From Pseudomonadota bacterium (lineage in GTDB: Bacteria; Pseudomonadota; Gammaproteobacteria; Steroidobacterales; Steroidobacteraceae): a DNA stretch of 64,000 nt. The position numbers and the translations under genes are program-made. Positions within the stretch are counted from its first letter, which is position 1; each line of letters opens with the position of its first letter. Positions 32,490 through 40,700 of this stretch are shown piece by piece. The notes under the pieces are model-generated. The model did not search any database. It saw nothing but the letters and a program-made list of their open reading frames with translations, and had not been told where the DNA came from. The stretch covers positions 133,182 through 197,181 of the forward strand of contig JAEZFW010000083.1 of NCBI GenBank assembly GCA_023417315.1, read 5' to 3'.

Positions 32490-33730
32490 AGCGTCAATGG
32501 ATCATCGGCATCGGCCTGCTCGCGGGAGTCGCCCTGTTGATCGGATGGATCGCGAGGAATACCTATTGGGATGAAGTCACGGTACCGCGGTTTCTGACCG
32601 GAGAAGCGGCGCGCAACCCATTCTTCGCCGTGCAACGCCTCGCGGAAGAGCTCGGCGTGTCGACGGATTGGCGCCGCTCGATGCGCGAGTTGCCGAGCAC
32701 GAGCTCCGTGTTGATGGTGAAGAACTGGAACTGGGATCTCATCGAGGCGCGTCAGGAGGAGCTCGAAGCATGGGTTGAAGCAGGCGGTCGTCTGCTTCTC
32801 GATCAATCCCTGTCGGGCGGCGAAGACGCATTCGAGGAATGGAGCGGCTTGCGCATCGAGTACCCGAGCTTCTCACAGCCAGCAGCAGACGATGAGGAAT
32901 CCGACGAAGAGAGCGAGCTCGAAGAGACGTGCCGCAAGCTCGATTTGAGCGTGGGAAAGGCGCAATCCGATGCAAAGCGCACGAGCTATGACTTGTGCGG
33001 CGTTGCGCCGTTCGGCTGGATCACGAGCTCGCGTCCGCCCGAGTGGGCGCTCGAGGATTCGACCGGTGCACAGGCTGTACGCGTGAACGTGGGCCGCGGC
33101 TCGGTGATCCTCATCCACGGCTACCCGTTCGACACGCGCGAGGTTCTGGAAGCCGACAATGCCGTCCTGTTCGTCGATGCCGCCCTGTTACGTCGTGGCG
33201 ATCACATCGTGTTCGTATCGGATGATGACCACGCATCGCTTCTCGAGCTGATCTGGATCTATGGGGCGCCTGCCGTGCTGCTGTTCGCCGCATTCATCGC
33301 GCTCGCACTTTGGCGCAACAGCGCGCGGTTTGGACCGCTCGAAGCGCACCCAGAAACGTCGCGCCGCTCGCTGGCGGAGCAGATTCGCGGTACTGGCCGG
33401 TTCGTATACCGCATCGACGGTGGACGCTCGCTGCATGGCGCGATGGTGCGCGCGTTGCACGATGCCGCACGTCTACGCATTCCGAGCTATGACGGGCTTC
33501 ACGGGGAGGACCGCCTGGCTGCTCTCTCACGAATCGTCGGCATCGATGCCGACCGGCTGGGCGAGACGATCAACTTCACCGGCCGGCGCAATCACCACGA
33601 GTTCAAGAACACGATCGAGCTCCTCGAGGCGGCGCGCGCGCAGGTGCTCGCGCACAATGCTTCCGCCGGGCGCGGACGCTCACCCAGTGCCGCGCAAGTC
33701 GACGACTCGCAAGTGGCGAATGCGGATTGA
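32486..33730 (+). CDS. DUF4350 domain membrane protein
   Basis: This 414 aa protein starts at an ATGA overlap with the DUF4129 stop. One N-terminal membrane anchor (IIGIGLLAGVALLIGWIARN) is followed by a periplasmic GIFT/ABC-like domain (NPFFAVQRLAEELGVSTDWR, WVEAGGRLLLDQSLSGGEDA). It includes an acidic insertion (DDEESDEESELEE), GRGSVILIHGYPFDTREVLE, and a second membrane span near residue 265 (GAPAVLLFAAFIALALW) before a cytosolic tail. The fold is related to glutamine-amidotransferase-like domains without catalytic residues. It is a standard partner of the downstream MoxR ATPase. Confidence 0.9.
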   Translation: MKRQWIIGIGLLAGVALLIGWIARNTYWDEVTVPRFLTGEAARNPFFAVQRLAEELGVSTDWRRSMRELPSTSSVLMVKNWNWDLIEARQEELEAWVEAGGRLLLDQSLSGGEDAFEEWSGLRIEYPSFSQPAADDEESDEESELEETCRKLDLSVGKAQSDAKRTSYDLCGVAPFGWITSSRPPEWALEDSTGAQAVRVNVGRGSVILIHGYPFDTREVLEADNAVLFVDAALLRRGDHIVFVSDDDHASLLELIWIYGAPAVLLFAAFIALALWRNSARFGPLEAHPETSRRSLAEQIRGTGRFVYRIDGGRSLHGAMVRALHDAARLRIPSYDGLHGEDRLAALSRIVGIDADRLGETINFTGRRNHHEFKNTIELLEAARAQVLAHNASAGRGRSPSAAQVDDSQVANAD

Positions 33731-33764
33731 ATCGGATTCCACTCAAGCTTGACGGTTGAGCAAC

Positions 33765-34739
33765 ATGCAAACAGAAACGAATACGATCACACGAGCAGCG
33801 GAGCTGCTGGAACGTCTGCGCACCACGATCGGACAAGCGATGGTCGGACAGACCGAGGTCGTCGACCAGATCATCATCACTCTAGTCGCTGCGGGTCACG
33901 CGCTGATCGAAGGCGTACCCGGTCTAGGCAAGACACTGCTCGTTCGGGCGCTGTCACGTGCAATGTCGCTCAATCATGCGCGCGTGCAGTTCACGCCCGA
34001 CATGATGCCTTCGGACATCACCGGTCACACCGTGATCGATCAGAATACGCGCGAGCTGCGCGTCGTACGCGGCCCTGTCTTCACGCAGATTCTGCTTGCG
34101 GATGAGATCAATAGAGCGCCCGCGAAAACGCAAAGCGCGCTGCTAGAGGTGATGCAGGAGTATCAAGTGACCCTGGAAGGCCAAACGCTGCCCTTACCGC
34201 AGCCCTTCTTCGTGCTCGCGACACAAAACCCGGTAGAGACGGAAGGCACTTACCCCTTGCCTGAAGCGCAACTCGATCGGTTCCTACTCAAGATCGAGAT
34301 CAATTACCCCTCCGCCAAGGAGGAGGTCGACGTCGTGCTTCGTACGACCGTCAATCAAACAGGCCAGCAACTGCCACTCGAGAACGTGAAGCCATGCTTG
34401 AGTGAGCGCTCGGTGCTCGGCCTGCAGCAGGTGGCGGCTCGGCAGCGAGTGGATGAAAGCGTGGTCGATTATGCCGTACGCATCGTACGTGCAACACGCG
34501 AATGGCCCGGAATCGCACTGGGCGCGGGATCCCGCGGGGCCATCTCCTTGGTGCGGGCTGCTCGCGTCGTCGCGCTCATGTCTGGCCGTGATTTCGTCAC
34601 ACCCGACGATGTGAAGCGCATCGCTCTTCCGGCGCTGCGTCATCGCATCGCGCTTGCGCCGGATGCACTGCTCGAAGGGCGCACGACACGCGACCTATTG
34701 ACTGCGGTCGTCGAGAGCGTCGCGGCACCGCGAACCTGA
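33765..34739 (+). CDS. moxR: MoxR family AAA+ ATPase
   Basis: This 324 aa cytoplasmic ATPase has Walker A GVPGLGKT (50-57), Walker B ILLADEINRA (109-118), sensor 1 in FFVLATQNPVETEGTYPLPE and the MoxR-specific EAQLDRFLLKI. The C-terminal lid contains GAGSRGAISLVRAARVVALM and ALRHRIAL. MoxR proteins act with von Willebrand A-type proteins as chaperones that insert cofactors or assemble envelope complexes. The DUF58 protein encoded next is the expected partner. The ATG at 33765 is preferred over an in-frame TTG at 33756. Confidence 0.95.
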   Translation: MQTETNTITRAAELLERLRTTIGQAMVGQTEVVDQIIITLVAAGHALIEGVPGLGKTLLVRALSRAMSLNHARVQFTPDMMPSDITGHTVIDQNTRELRVVRGPVFTQILLADEINRAPAKTQSALLEVMQEYQVTLEGQTLPLPQPFFVLATQNPVETEGTYPLPEAQLDRFLLKIEINYPSAKEEVDVVLRTTVNQTGQQLPLENVKPCLSERSVLGLQQVAARQRVDESVVDYAVRIVRATREWPGIALGAGSRGAISLVRAARVVALMSGRDFVTPDDVKRIALPALRHRIALAPDALLEGRTTRDLLTAVVESVAAPRT

Positions 34740-34745
34740 GGGGCG

Positions 34746-36104
34746 ATGCAAGTTCGCTTCATTCCCGGCGCAGGGTTGCTGCTTGCGGTAGGCCTCGGGC
34801 TTGCCCTCGTGATCATCGCGCTCGTAGCAGGATTTCCGGTCGAGCGCGCGTATCAGCTCGCACTGGGTTGGTCGATCGCATTGCTGGTCGCGGTGTTGAT
34901 CGATCGCCACATCACGCTACGAACATGGCGCGAGGCCGCACCCGAGATGTCCCGGACCTTGCCGGCGGCCTTTGCACTTGGCGTGTTGTCGCGCATTCAC
35001 GTGCAGCTGCGCACAGGTGGCACTCGGCGCTGGCGCATCGTGCTGCACGATCACGCGGATGCTTTCCTGCGCGTGACGAACATGCCCGTCCCTTTGCAGC
35101 TCGAGGGTCAGACCGAATTGGAAGTGCAGTACAGCGTCGTGCCGACTCGCCGCGGCGAGCTTCGATTCGAACCCGCGGACATTCGCGTCCGCTCGCGCCT
35201 GGCGCTCCTCGAGCTCTTCGATCGTATCGGCACGCACGAGACGCGGCGCTGCTATCCTGATTTCGCACAGATCGCACGCTACGCCTGGCTCGCAGGCGAC
35301 CGTCGTCTTGCCGAGATCGGGATCAAGACTTATCACCAGCGCGGCGAAGGCACCGATTTCAAGCAGCTCGCCGAATATCGAATCGGCGACTCGCTGCGTC
35401 ACATCGATTGGAAAGCAACACTGCGTCACGACAAGCCGATCGTGCGACAGTTCCAGAACGAACGCGATCAGTACGTGATCTTGCTGCTCGACTGCGGTAG
35501 ACGCATGCGCGCCGACGATCGGGAGCAAGGCATCGGGAGCTCCCATTTCGACCAGGTTCTCAATGCATCGATGCTGTTGACGTACGTCGCTCTCAAACAA
35601 GGGGATGCGGTCGGGGCGATGACCTTCGGCACTCCTGCGGGAGAGGAGCGTTGGGCGCCGCCTCGCAAAGGGGCGCAGACATTGAATACCTTGATGGGCG
35701 AGCTATATGCGGTGCAGCCTTCCGCTTCTCACTCCGACTACTTGACGGCTGCGCAAGATCTGCTGCGTAGGCATCGCAAGCGATCGCTCGTCATCCTGAT
35801 CACGAACTTCCGAGATGAGGACTCGAGCGAGCTCGGTCAGGCACTGACGCTCTTACGAACCCGGCATCTCGTACTCACCGCGAGCTTGCGCGAGCGAATC
35901 GCGAATGAGCTGATGTGGCAAGGCGCGAACACCTTCGAATCCGCGATCGAGGTCGCGAGCGCGCATCTGTATTCGCAAGCACGGCGGGATGCGTTCAATC
36001 GGATTGCGGCACGAGACACACTCATGGTCGATGCAGAACCGCAGCGCCTCGGCGTCGAGCTCGTCAATCGCTATCAGGCGGTAAAGAAGGCGGGACTGAT
36101 CTAG
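34746..36104 (+). CDS. DUF58 domain protein (vWA-like), MoxR partner
   Basis: This 452 aa protein has two N-terminal membrane helices (residues about 8-50), a beta-rich domain (VQYSVVPTRRGELRFEPADI) and the DUF58 core GEGTDFKQLAEYRIGD followed by DSLRHIDWKATLR. Then comes a von Willebrand A-like fold with YVILLLDCGRRMRA as MIDAS-like strand and DAVGAMTFG. DUF58 proteins occur next to MoxR and are thought to be held or remodelled by it. It is the last gene of the operon, ending 4 bp before a CTGTAGGC-type repeat. Confidence 0.93.
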   Translation: MQVRFIPGAGLLLAVGLGLALVIIALVAGFPVERAYQLALGWSIALLVAVLIDRHITLRTWREAAPEMSRTLPAAFALGVLSRIHVQLRTGGTRRWRIVLHDHADAFLRVTNMPVPLQLEGQTELEVQYSVVPTRRGELRFEPADIRVRSRLALLELFDRIGTHETRRCYPDFAQIARYAWLAGDRRLAEIGIKTYHQRGEGTDFKQLAEYRIGDSLRHIDWKATLRHDKPIVRQFQNERDQYVILLLDCGRRMRADDREQGIGSSHFDQVLNASMLLTYVALKQGDAVGAMTFGTPAGEERWAPPRKGAQTLNTLMGELYAVQPSASHSDYLTAAQDLLRRHRKRSLVILITNFRDEDSSELGQALTLLRTRHLVLTASLRERIANELMWQGANTFESAIEVASAHLYSQARRDAFNRIAARDTLMVDAEPQRLGVELVNRYQAVKKAGLI

Positions 36105-36108
36105 CCGG

Positions 36109-36214
36109 GCTGTAGGCTCTAGGCTGTAGCCAGAGTTGCTCTGCGCCACAGCGATTCTTCCGAAGCGGCAGCGATTCTGATCTGGCTACAGCCTACGGCC
36201 CATAGCCTACAGCC
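36109..36214. repeat. Inverted repeat, GGCTGTAGCC word family
   Basis: The left arm (36109-36135: GGCTGTAGGCTCTAGGCTGT region) opposes the right arm (36181-36214: TCTGGCTACAGCCTACGGCC and CATAGCCTACAGCC). It fills the space between the convergent DUF58 and PAS-kinase genes, leaving no room for another terminator. Confidence 0.78.
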
Positions 36215-37345
36215 TCACTCCAGCCCGTTCAGCGGCAGCCTCACCGCAAACTCGCTCCCCCTACCTTCGCCATCGCTTCGCGCTTGAACGCTGCCACCGT
36301 GCAGCGCAACGAGGTTCTTGACGAGTGCGAGCCCGATACCTAGCCCATGCTGAGCATGTGCGGCGTCGACTTGCGTGAATAGATCGAAGATCCGCGCGAG
36401 CATTCCAGGAGGGATGCCGATTCCGCTGTCTTCGATGTAGATCACCGCTTCGCGATCTTCGATGGTGGCTTTCACCCAGATCCGCCCGCCTTCCGGCGTG
36501 TACTTGATGGCGTTGTCCAGCAAGTTTCCGAACGCTTGTTGGAGCCGTTCAACATCAGCCACTAGCTCGACTGGCGCAGGCGGAGTTAGAAGCAATAGCT
36601 CGATACCTTTCGCTTGCAGGTCCTTCTCGACCTGATTGACCGCTCGGCGCAACGCGTCCTGCAGCACGAGGGGCTCAAGCCTGAGCTGGAGCTTACCTGC
36701 ACCGATGCGAGCGATATCCAGCAAATCCTCGCTCAGGCGCTGCATGAGAGCGATGTGATCTCGCATGAGATCGAGCAGCTGCTCGCGCCGTTGAGCCGCC
36801 GCACCCTGCGTTTGGAGCAAATTCAGCCCGTGCGTGAAAGCCGCAAGCACATTGCGCAGCTCGTGCGCGAAGGTCGCGACGCCGACCTTTCTACCCTCCT
36901 CGGCTTCGCGCGTGACACGAACTTCCTCACGTAGCTGTTCGAGCTGCTCTTTCAGCTGCGTGCGATTGCGCAGCAGCTTTGCGAAGCCGATGAGCTCGCG
37001 CGCCTCGTTGCGCAACGCTGTCATCACACCGCTCGACCAGAACCGCGATCCGTCCGCGCGCACATGCCAACGATCGTCTGCGGACCGACCATCCGCACCG
37101 GCGATGGTCATCTCGAGATCGACGATTCCGCGCCGCACGTCTTCAGCAGTGAAGATGAACGATGAGTGGCGACCCACCGCCTCGGCGCGTGGCACGCCGA
37201 AGATTTGCTCCGCACCCGGACTCCACCAGATGACGGTGCCTTCCGGGTCCATCAGGATGATGGCGTAGTCATCCGTCTGTTCGGCCAGCGCGCGCAGCAA
37301 CAGCGTGATTTGATCTTCACCCTGCCCGCTGACACTCACATCCAC
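36215..37345 (-). CDS. PAS domain sensor histidine kinase
   Basis: This 376 aa soluble kinase has an N-terminal PAS/PAC domain (about 22-128: YAIILMDPEGTVIWWSPGAE, GFAKLLRNRTQLKE), a short coiled coil (LKEQLEQLREEVRVTREAEE), HisKA with TFAHELRNVLAAF (His161) and HATPase_c with FGNLLDNAIKYTPEGG, YIEDSGIGIP and HGLGIGLALVKNL. No membrane segment and no adjacent response regulator were seen, so input and output are unknown. It resembles kinases that sense oxygen, light or redox through PAS cofactors. Confidence 0.93.
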   Translation of the reverse strand: MDVSVSGQGEDQITLLLRALAEQTDDYAIILMDPEGTVIWWSPGAEQIFGVPRAEAVGRHSSFIFTAEDVRRGIVDLEMTIAGADGRSADDRWHVRADGSRFWSSGVMTALRNEARELIGFAKLLRNRTQLKEQLEQLREEVRVTREAEEGRKVGVATFAHELRNVLAAFTHGLNLLQTQGAAAQRREQLLDLMRDHIALMQRLSEDLLDIARIGAGKLQLRLEPLVLQDALRRAVNQVEKDLQAKGIELLLLTPPAPVELVADVERLQQAFGNLLDNAIKYTPEGGRIWVKATIEDREAVIYIEDSGIGIPPGMLARIFDLFTQVDAAHAQHGLGIGLALVKNLVALHGGSVQARSDGEGRGSEFAVRLPLNGLE

Positions 37346-37363
37346 GGCGTGATACTTGAGCGA

Positions 37364-37921
37364 TCAGGAATGTGTTGGGATGACGCGGACGTCGTCGATG
37401 ACGCCGATGACGCCATGCACTTCTCGAATATCGCTGATCATCGTCTCGCGCATCCCTGCATCGGGGAGCGCGCCGCCAATTCTTACGATGCCACACTCAA
37501 CGCTGACCGAGACCTCGGTCGCATCGAGCGAGGGATTATCTGTGAGCCGCTCACAGACGAGCTCTTGGATGCGATCGTCGCGTGGACGGTAGCCTTTAGG
37601 ACCTTTGCCGCGGAGCGATCTCGCCCGCCACCGAGCGGGTGAGCTCGGCTTCTCCACTTCGATTGCATCGCGCTCGCTCGCCGCGTTTTGCTCGAAGAAC
37701 CAATCGCGCTCCGGCTCGTTGGATCGAACCGGCCCGCCGCGTCCATATTCATCTCGCCACTCATCGGCAGGTTCGCTCGCGAACGCCGTCGGCGCGGCTG
37801 CGCCTACGCCGAGAGTGACAGAGTGACGAGGTGACGGAGTGACGAAGTCAGAACACTTTAAACCAACCCGAGTCTCCGGTTTCGATCGGATGGAGGAAAC
37901 TGATTTGGGGATGTTACTCAC
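37364..37921 (-). CDS. BON domain protein, 5' end altered by a repeat
   Basis: The C-terminal 65 residues form a BON domain (RIQELVCERLTDNP, VSVSVECGIVRIGGALPDAG, MRETMISDIREVHGVIGVID), which binds membranes or lipids in periplasmic proteins such as OsmY. Upstream is the region DEWRDEYGRGGPVRSNEPER, common in cytosolic BON proteins of this type, with RGKGPKGYRPRDDR. No start codon lies between the GTGACGAA repeat (37812-37853) and this region. The only upstream start in frame is the GTG at 37921, beyond the left arm, which would translate the repeat. Start confidence is therefore low. Its 3' end is 19 bp from the PAS-kinase start. Confidence 0.75.
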   Translation of the reverse strand: MSNIPKSVSSIRSKPETRVGLKCSDFVTPSPRHSVTLGVGAAAPTAFASEPADEWRDEYGRGGPVRSNEPERDWFFEQNAASERDAIEVEKPSSPARWRARSLRGKGPKGYRPRDDRIQELVCERLTDNPSLDATEVSVSVECGIVRIGGALPDAGMRETMISDIREVHGVIGVIDDVRVIPTHS

Positions 37922-37980
37922 TGCGTCGCTACCATTCTGACTTTGTCACCTCGTCACCTCGTCACCCTGTCACTTGCGAC
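37812..37980. repeat. Inverted repeat, GTGACGAA word family, overlapping BON gene 5' end
   Basis: The left arm (37812-37853) runs GAGTGACAGAGTGACGAGGT then GACGGAGTGACGAAGTC. The right arm (37936-37980) runs CTGACTTTGTCACCTCGTCA then CCTCGTCACCCTGTCAC. The spacer is about 82 bp. It has the same words as 20611-20752. The left arm lies inside the annotated BON frame. Confidence 0.8.
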
Positions 37981-37985
37981 AGCAC

Positions 37986-39155
37986 CTAGGGCCTCATGAC
38001 CACTTTCACGCATTCCTCTTCCTTGTTGCGAAATACCTCGTAACCGAGGGGCGCTTCGTCGAGACGAATGCGATGGGTGATGATGAACGAAGGATCGATC
38101 TCACCGCTTTCGATACGCTCGAGAAGCGGACGCATATAGCGGTGAACGTGCGTTTGGCCGCTTTTGATCGTGATGGCCTTGTTCACGATGGAACCAAACG
38201 GCACTTTGTCGACGAACCCACCGTACACACCCGGGACTGACACCGTGCCGCCATTGCGGCACGCGAGAATCGCCTGTCGCAACGCCGCCGGCCGATCGGA
38301 CTCGAGGCGCATCGCTTGTTTGACACGGTCGTAGACGTGCGCGACGCCATGCGCGTGCGCCTCCATACCGACCGCATCGATGCATGCATCCGGTCCACGA
38401 CCTCCTGTGAGATCCTTCAATGTTTCGAGGATGTCGACTTCTTCGTAGTTGAGCGTGATCTCGGCACCCGCAGCGTGTGCTTTGGCGAGGCGCTCCGGAA
38501 AACGATCGATTGCGATGACGCGCCCGGCTCCCAACAGCTTGGCACTCTGAATCGAGAACAAGCCCACCGGGCCGCAGCCCCACACGGCGACGGTGTCGCC
38601 AGGTTGAATGTCACACTGCTCTGCCGCCATGTAGCCCGTCGGCAGGATGTCCGATAAGAACAAGACCTGTTCGTCATCGAGCGTGTCGGGCACTTTCAGA
38701 GGACCGACATCCGCGAAGGGCACACGCACATATTCCGCTTGTCCGCCGGCGTAACCGCCGGTGATGTGCGAGTAGCCGAAGATTCCCGCGGGGGAATGAC
38801 CCCAAAACTTCTCAGCAAGGTGCGCGTTCGGATTCGAGTTTTCGCACAACGAATAGAGCTCCTTCTCGCAGAAGTAGCAGTTGCCGCACGAGATCGGGAA
38901 CGGCACGACGACGCGATCACCGACGGACAGGTTCGTCACTCCAGGTCCGACCTCGACGACTTCCCCCATGAACTCGTGACCGAGGATGTCCCCGCGATAC
39001 ATCGTGGGCACGTAGCCGTCGTAAAGATGCAGATCCGAGCCGCAAATGGCAGTGCACGTCACCTTCACGATCGCATCGCGCGGATTGAGGATCTGCGGAT
39101 CGGGAACGTGCTCGACGCCCACCTCTCCAATACCTTGCCAACATACTGCTTTCAT
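37986..39155 (-). CDS. Zinc-dependent alcohol dehydrogenase (formaldehyde dehydrogenase-like MDR)
   Basis: This 389 aa cytoplasmic enzyme of the medium-chain dehydrogenase family has catalytic zinc ligands Cys38 (CTAICGSDLH) and His60/Glu61 (GHEFMGEV), the structural zinc site CGNCYFCEKELYSLC (Cys90/93/96/104), and the NAD loop VAVWGCGPVGLFS. The long insertion AHVYDRVKQAMRLESDRPAA and the tail YEVFRNKEEECVKVVMRP match the group annotated as glutathione-independent formaldehyde dehydrogenase-like. The substrate is not determined. Its ATG overlaps the stop of the SRPBCC gene (ATGA), so the two are cotranscribed. Confidence 0.94.
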   Translation of the reverse strand: MKAVCWQGIGEVGVEHVPDPQILNPRDAIVKVTCTAICGSDLHLYDGYVPTMYRGDILGHEFMGEVVEVGPGVTNLSVGDRVVVPFPISCGNCYFCEKELYSLCENSNPNAHLAEKFWGHSPAGIFGYSHITGGYAGGQAEYVRVPFADVGPLKVPDTLDDEQVLFLSDILPTGYMAAEQCDIQPGDTVAVWGCGPVGLFSIQSAKLLGAGRVIAIDRFPERLAKAHAAGAEITLNYEEVDILETLKDLTGGRGPDACIDAVGMEAHAHGVAHVYDRVKQAMRLESDRPAALRQAILACRNGGTVSVPGVYGGFVDKVPFGSIVNKAITIKSGQTHVHRYMRPLLERIESGEIDPSFIITHRIRLDEAPLGYEVFRNKEEECVKVVMRP

Positions 39156-40168
39156 TGCACTCGCCCCCCCAACGTCGCACGCCCAATCAAGCTACGTCGA
39201 CCAGTGGCTTGACCTAACGTGGTTGCGACTTCGCCTGTCTCGATCAACTGTTTGAGACGCCGCAGATCGTCTTTGATCTGCAGCTTGGGCTCCTCACCGA
39301 ACAGCTTCGCGAGCTGCACACCGAGTTTTCCCGCCGGCGGTGTGTAGCGCATCTGCACGCGCACCACTGTGCCTCGTCCGGTCGGATCAGGCTCGAATCG
39401 CACGGTGCCCTCGTGCGTGACCTCCGAGCCTGGGACGGTTTGCCACGATAAGCCTTCGTTCGGATCGTCGCGCACGATCTCCGAATCCCACTCCACACTC
39501 ATGCCGGCGGGTGCTTTGGCAACCCAATGTGAGGTACGCTCGCCGGTCGGCGTCACCGACTCGAGATGACTCATGAAGCGCGGTAAGTTCTCGACGTTCT
39601 TCCAGAAGGTGTAGAGCGCTTCCGGCGTACTGTTGATCGCACGACTCTCGCTCACGATCTCTTCCGGTCTGCTCTCCTCCATCTGCGCGAGCTCGCGGCT
39701 GGCATAGATGTCGAGAGCAGTGACGCCCATGACGGCAGTCGCCGCCATCGCAATGCGCTGAGGGTCCGCATCTGGATTGCGAGCGGCCGCACCCAGCAAG
39801 GCTAGATCCATCGCGTCGCCGCCCACACGAGACCAGGCCCATGCACCGGTCGCACGCTGCGATAGCAGACCGAGCCCGCTCGCGATCTCGCGCACGCCGA
39901 GCGCTCGCATCACGCCAGGATGATCGCCCACGCCGATCGCACGGCCTAGGGCACGCGGAGCGATAATCTCCGCAACGCCGAGTCCGATGCTGAACCAACC
40001 GAGAAAGTTCGCGAGCTGCCGCGGATCGATACGCGACGCTTCGTGCTCATGCTCGAGGTCCGTTTCGCTCTCGGTCCATTCCGAGTCGAGAGCATACGGC
40101 GAGGCGTAGGCAGCCGGCGCATCCGGCGGCCTCCCGCTCGTCGAAGTTCGATTGGGTTCGGTAGACAT
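39152..40168 (-). CDS. SRPBCC (cyclase/dehydrase-type) membrane protein
   Basis: This is a protein of about 338 aa. Residues 30-165 contain helical, partly membrane segments (LANFLGWFSIGLGVAEIIAP, MAATAVMGVTALDIYAS) with conserved RAIGVGDHPGVMRALGVREI. Residues 180-330 are a START-like SRPBCC fold (ESRAINSTPEALYTFWKNVE, LPRFMSHLESV, GTVVRVQMRYTPP), which binds hydrophobic ligands. This DUF-plus-SRPBCC layout is often next to a formaldehyde-dehydrogenase-like MDR gene, as here. The ATG at 40168 (MSTEPNRTS) has GAGGCG upstream. The frame is open to 40219. Confidence 0.87.
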   Translation of the reverse strand: MSTEPNRTSTSGRPPDAPAAYASPYALDSEWTESETDLEHEHEASRIDPRQLANFLGWFSIGLGVAEIIAPRALGRAIGVGDHPGVMRALGVREIASGLGLLSQRATGAWAWSRVGGDAMDLALLGAAARNPDADPQRIAMAATAVMGVTALDIYASRELAQMEESRPEEIVSESRAINSTPEALYTFWKNVENLPRFMSHLESVTPTGERTSHWVAKAPAGMSVEWDSEIVRDDPNEGLSWQTVPGSEVTHEGTVRFEPDPTGRGTVVRVQMRYTPPAGKLGVQLAKLFGEEPKLQIKDDLRRLKQLIETGEVATTLGQATGRRSLIGRATLGGRVQ

Positions 40169-40354
40169 CGCATCGCCTCGGTGAATCGTGGAATCACTTT
40201 CTAATCGCACGCACCACACGCGAGTTCCGAATCCTTTCCTTCATATCCGAAACATGGCGATGCGGCTCTCGCATCGAGTTCGCACCGTTGCGCGTTTGCA
40301 CGCGCAAAGCTCGATCGATGTAGAGACATCACCGTCAGGTACTACAGGGATCGC

Positions 40355-40559
40355 GTGCACGATCGTTTGCGAGGTATGCAACTGTCGCCATTTGCAGTCT
40401 TTTCCAACTGTCCCATGTTGATGCACACTGCGCCGCGATTGAGCCGACATGATGCACGCTAAGTGCACAGGAGCTGCACAAGAGTGCAGCACGCTATCCA
40501 CCTAACTGAGTAATACTTTCAAAACACACTGACATTTGACTGCAAAGCGGGCGGTGCAC
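40355..40559. promoter_or_regulatory. Cluster of TGCAC hexamers, candidate enhancer sites
   Basis: GTGCAC occurs at 40355, 40463 and 40554, ATGCAC at 40421 and 40452, CTGCAC at 40474 and the reverse form GTGCAG at 40484. Seven related hexamers in about 205 bp is far above chance for a 5-mer core. They lie 15 to 235 bp upstream of the sigma-54 promoter, the usual place for activator (bEBP) binding sites. Confidence 0.5.
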
Positions 40560-40574
40560 ACTCCACGCGTCCGC

Positions 40575-40590
40575 TGGAATGGAAATTGCT
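40575..40590 (+). promoter_or_regulatory. Sigma-54 (RpoN) promoter of the exopolysaccharide locus
   Basis: TGGAATGGAAATTGCT matches the sigma-54 consensus TGGCACG-N4-TTGCW at all but two defined positions and has exact GG-N10-GC spacing (GG at 40576-40577, GC at 40588-40589). Transcription would begin near 40601, about 100 bp before the first gene. Confidence 0.75.
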
Positions 40591-40700
40591 TTGACGACGA
40601 CAGACCGCGAATGAGCGGTCGGATGCGAGACGTGGGGACGGGGCGCATGCGCATGTCGCGCTGAAAGAGCGAGATGTGCTGTTGATGGAAGGAGGATTGA

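Larger units (their letters stand above)
40169..40700. other. Long intergenic control region before the exopolysaccharide locus
   Basis: These 532 bp hold no gene. They contain a cluster of TGCAC hexamers (40355-40559), a near-consensus sigma-54 promoter (40575-40590), an untranslated leader of about 100 bp and a strong ribosome site AAGGAGG (40689-40695) before the ATG at 40701. The divergent promoter for the SRPBCC gene must also lie here. Confidence 0.75.
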
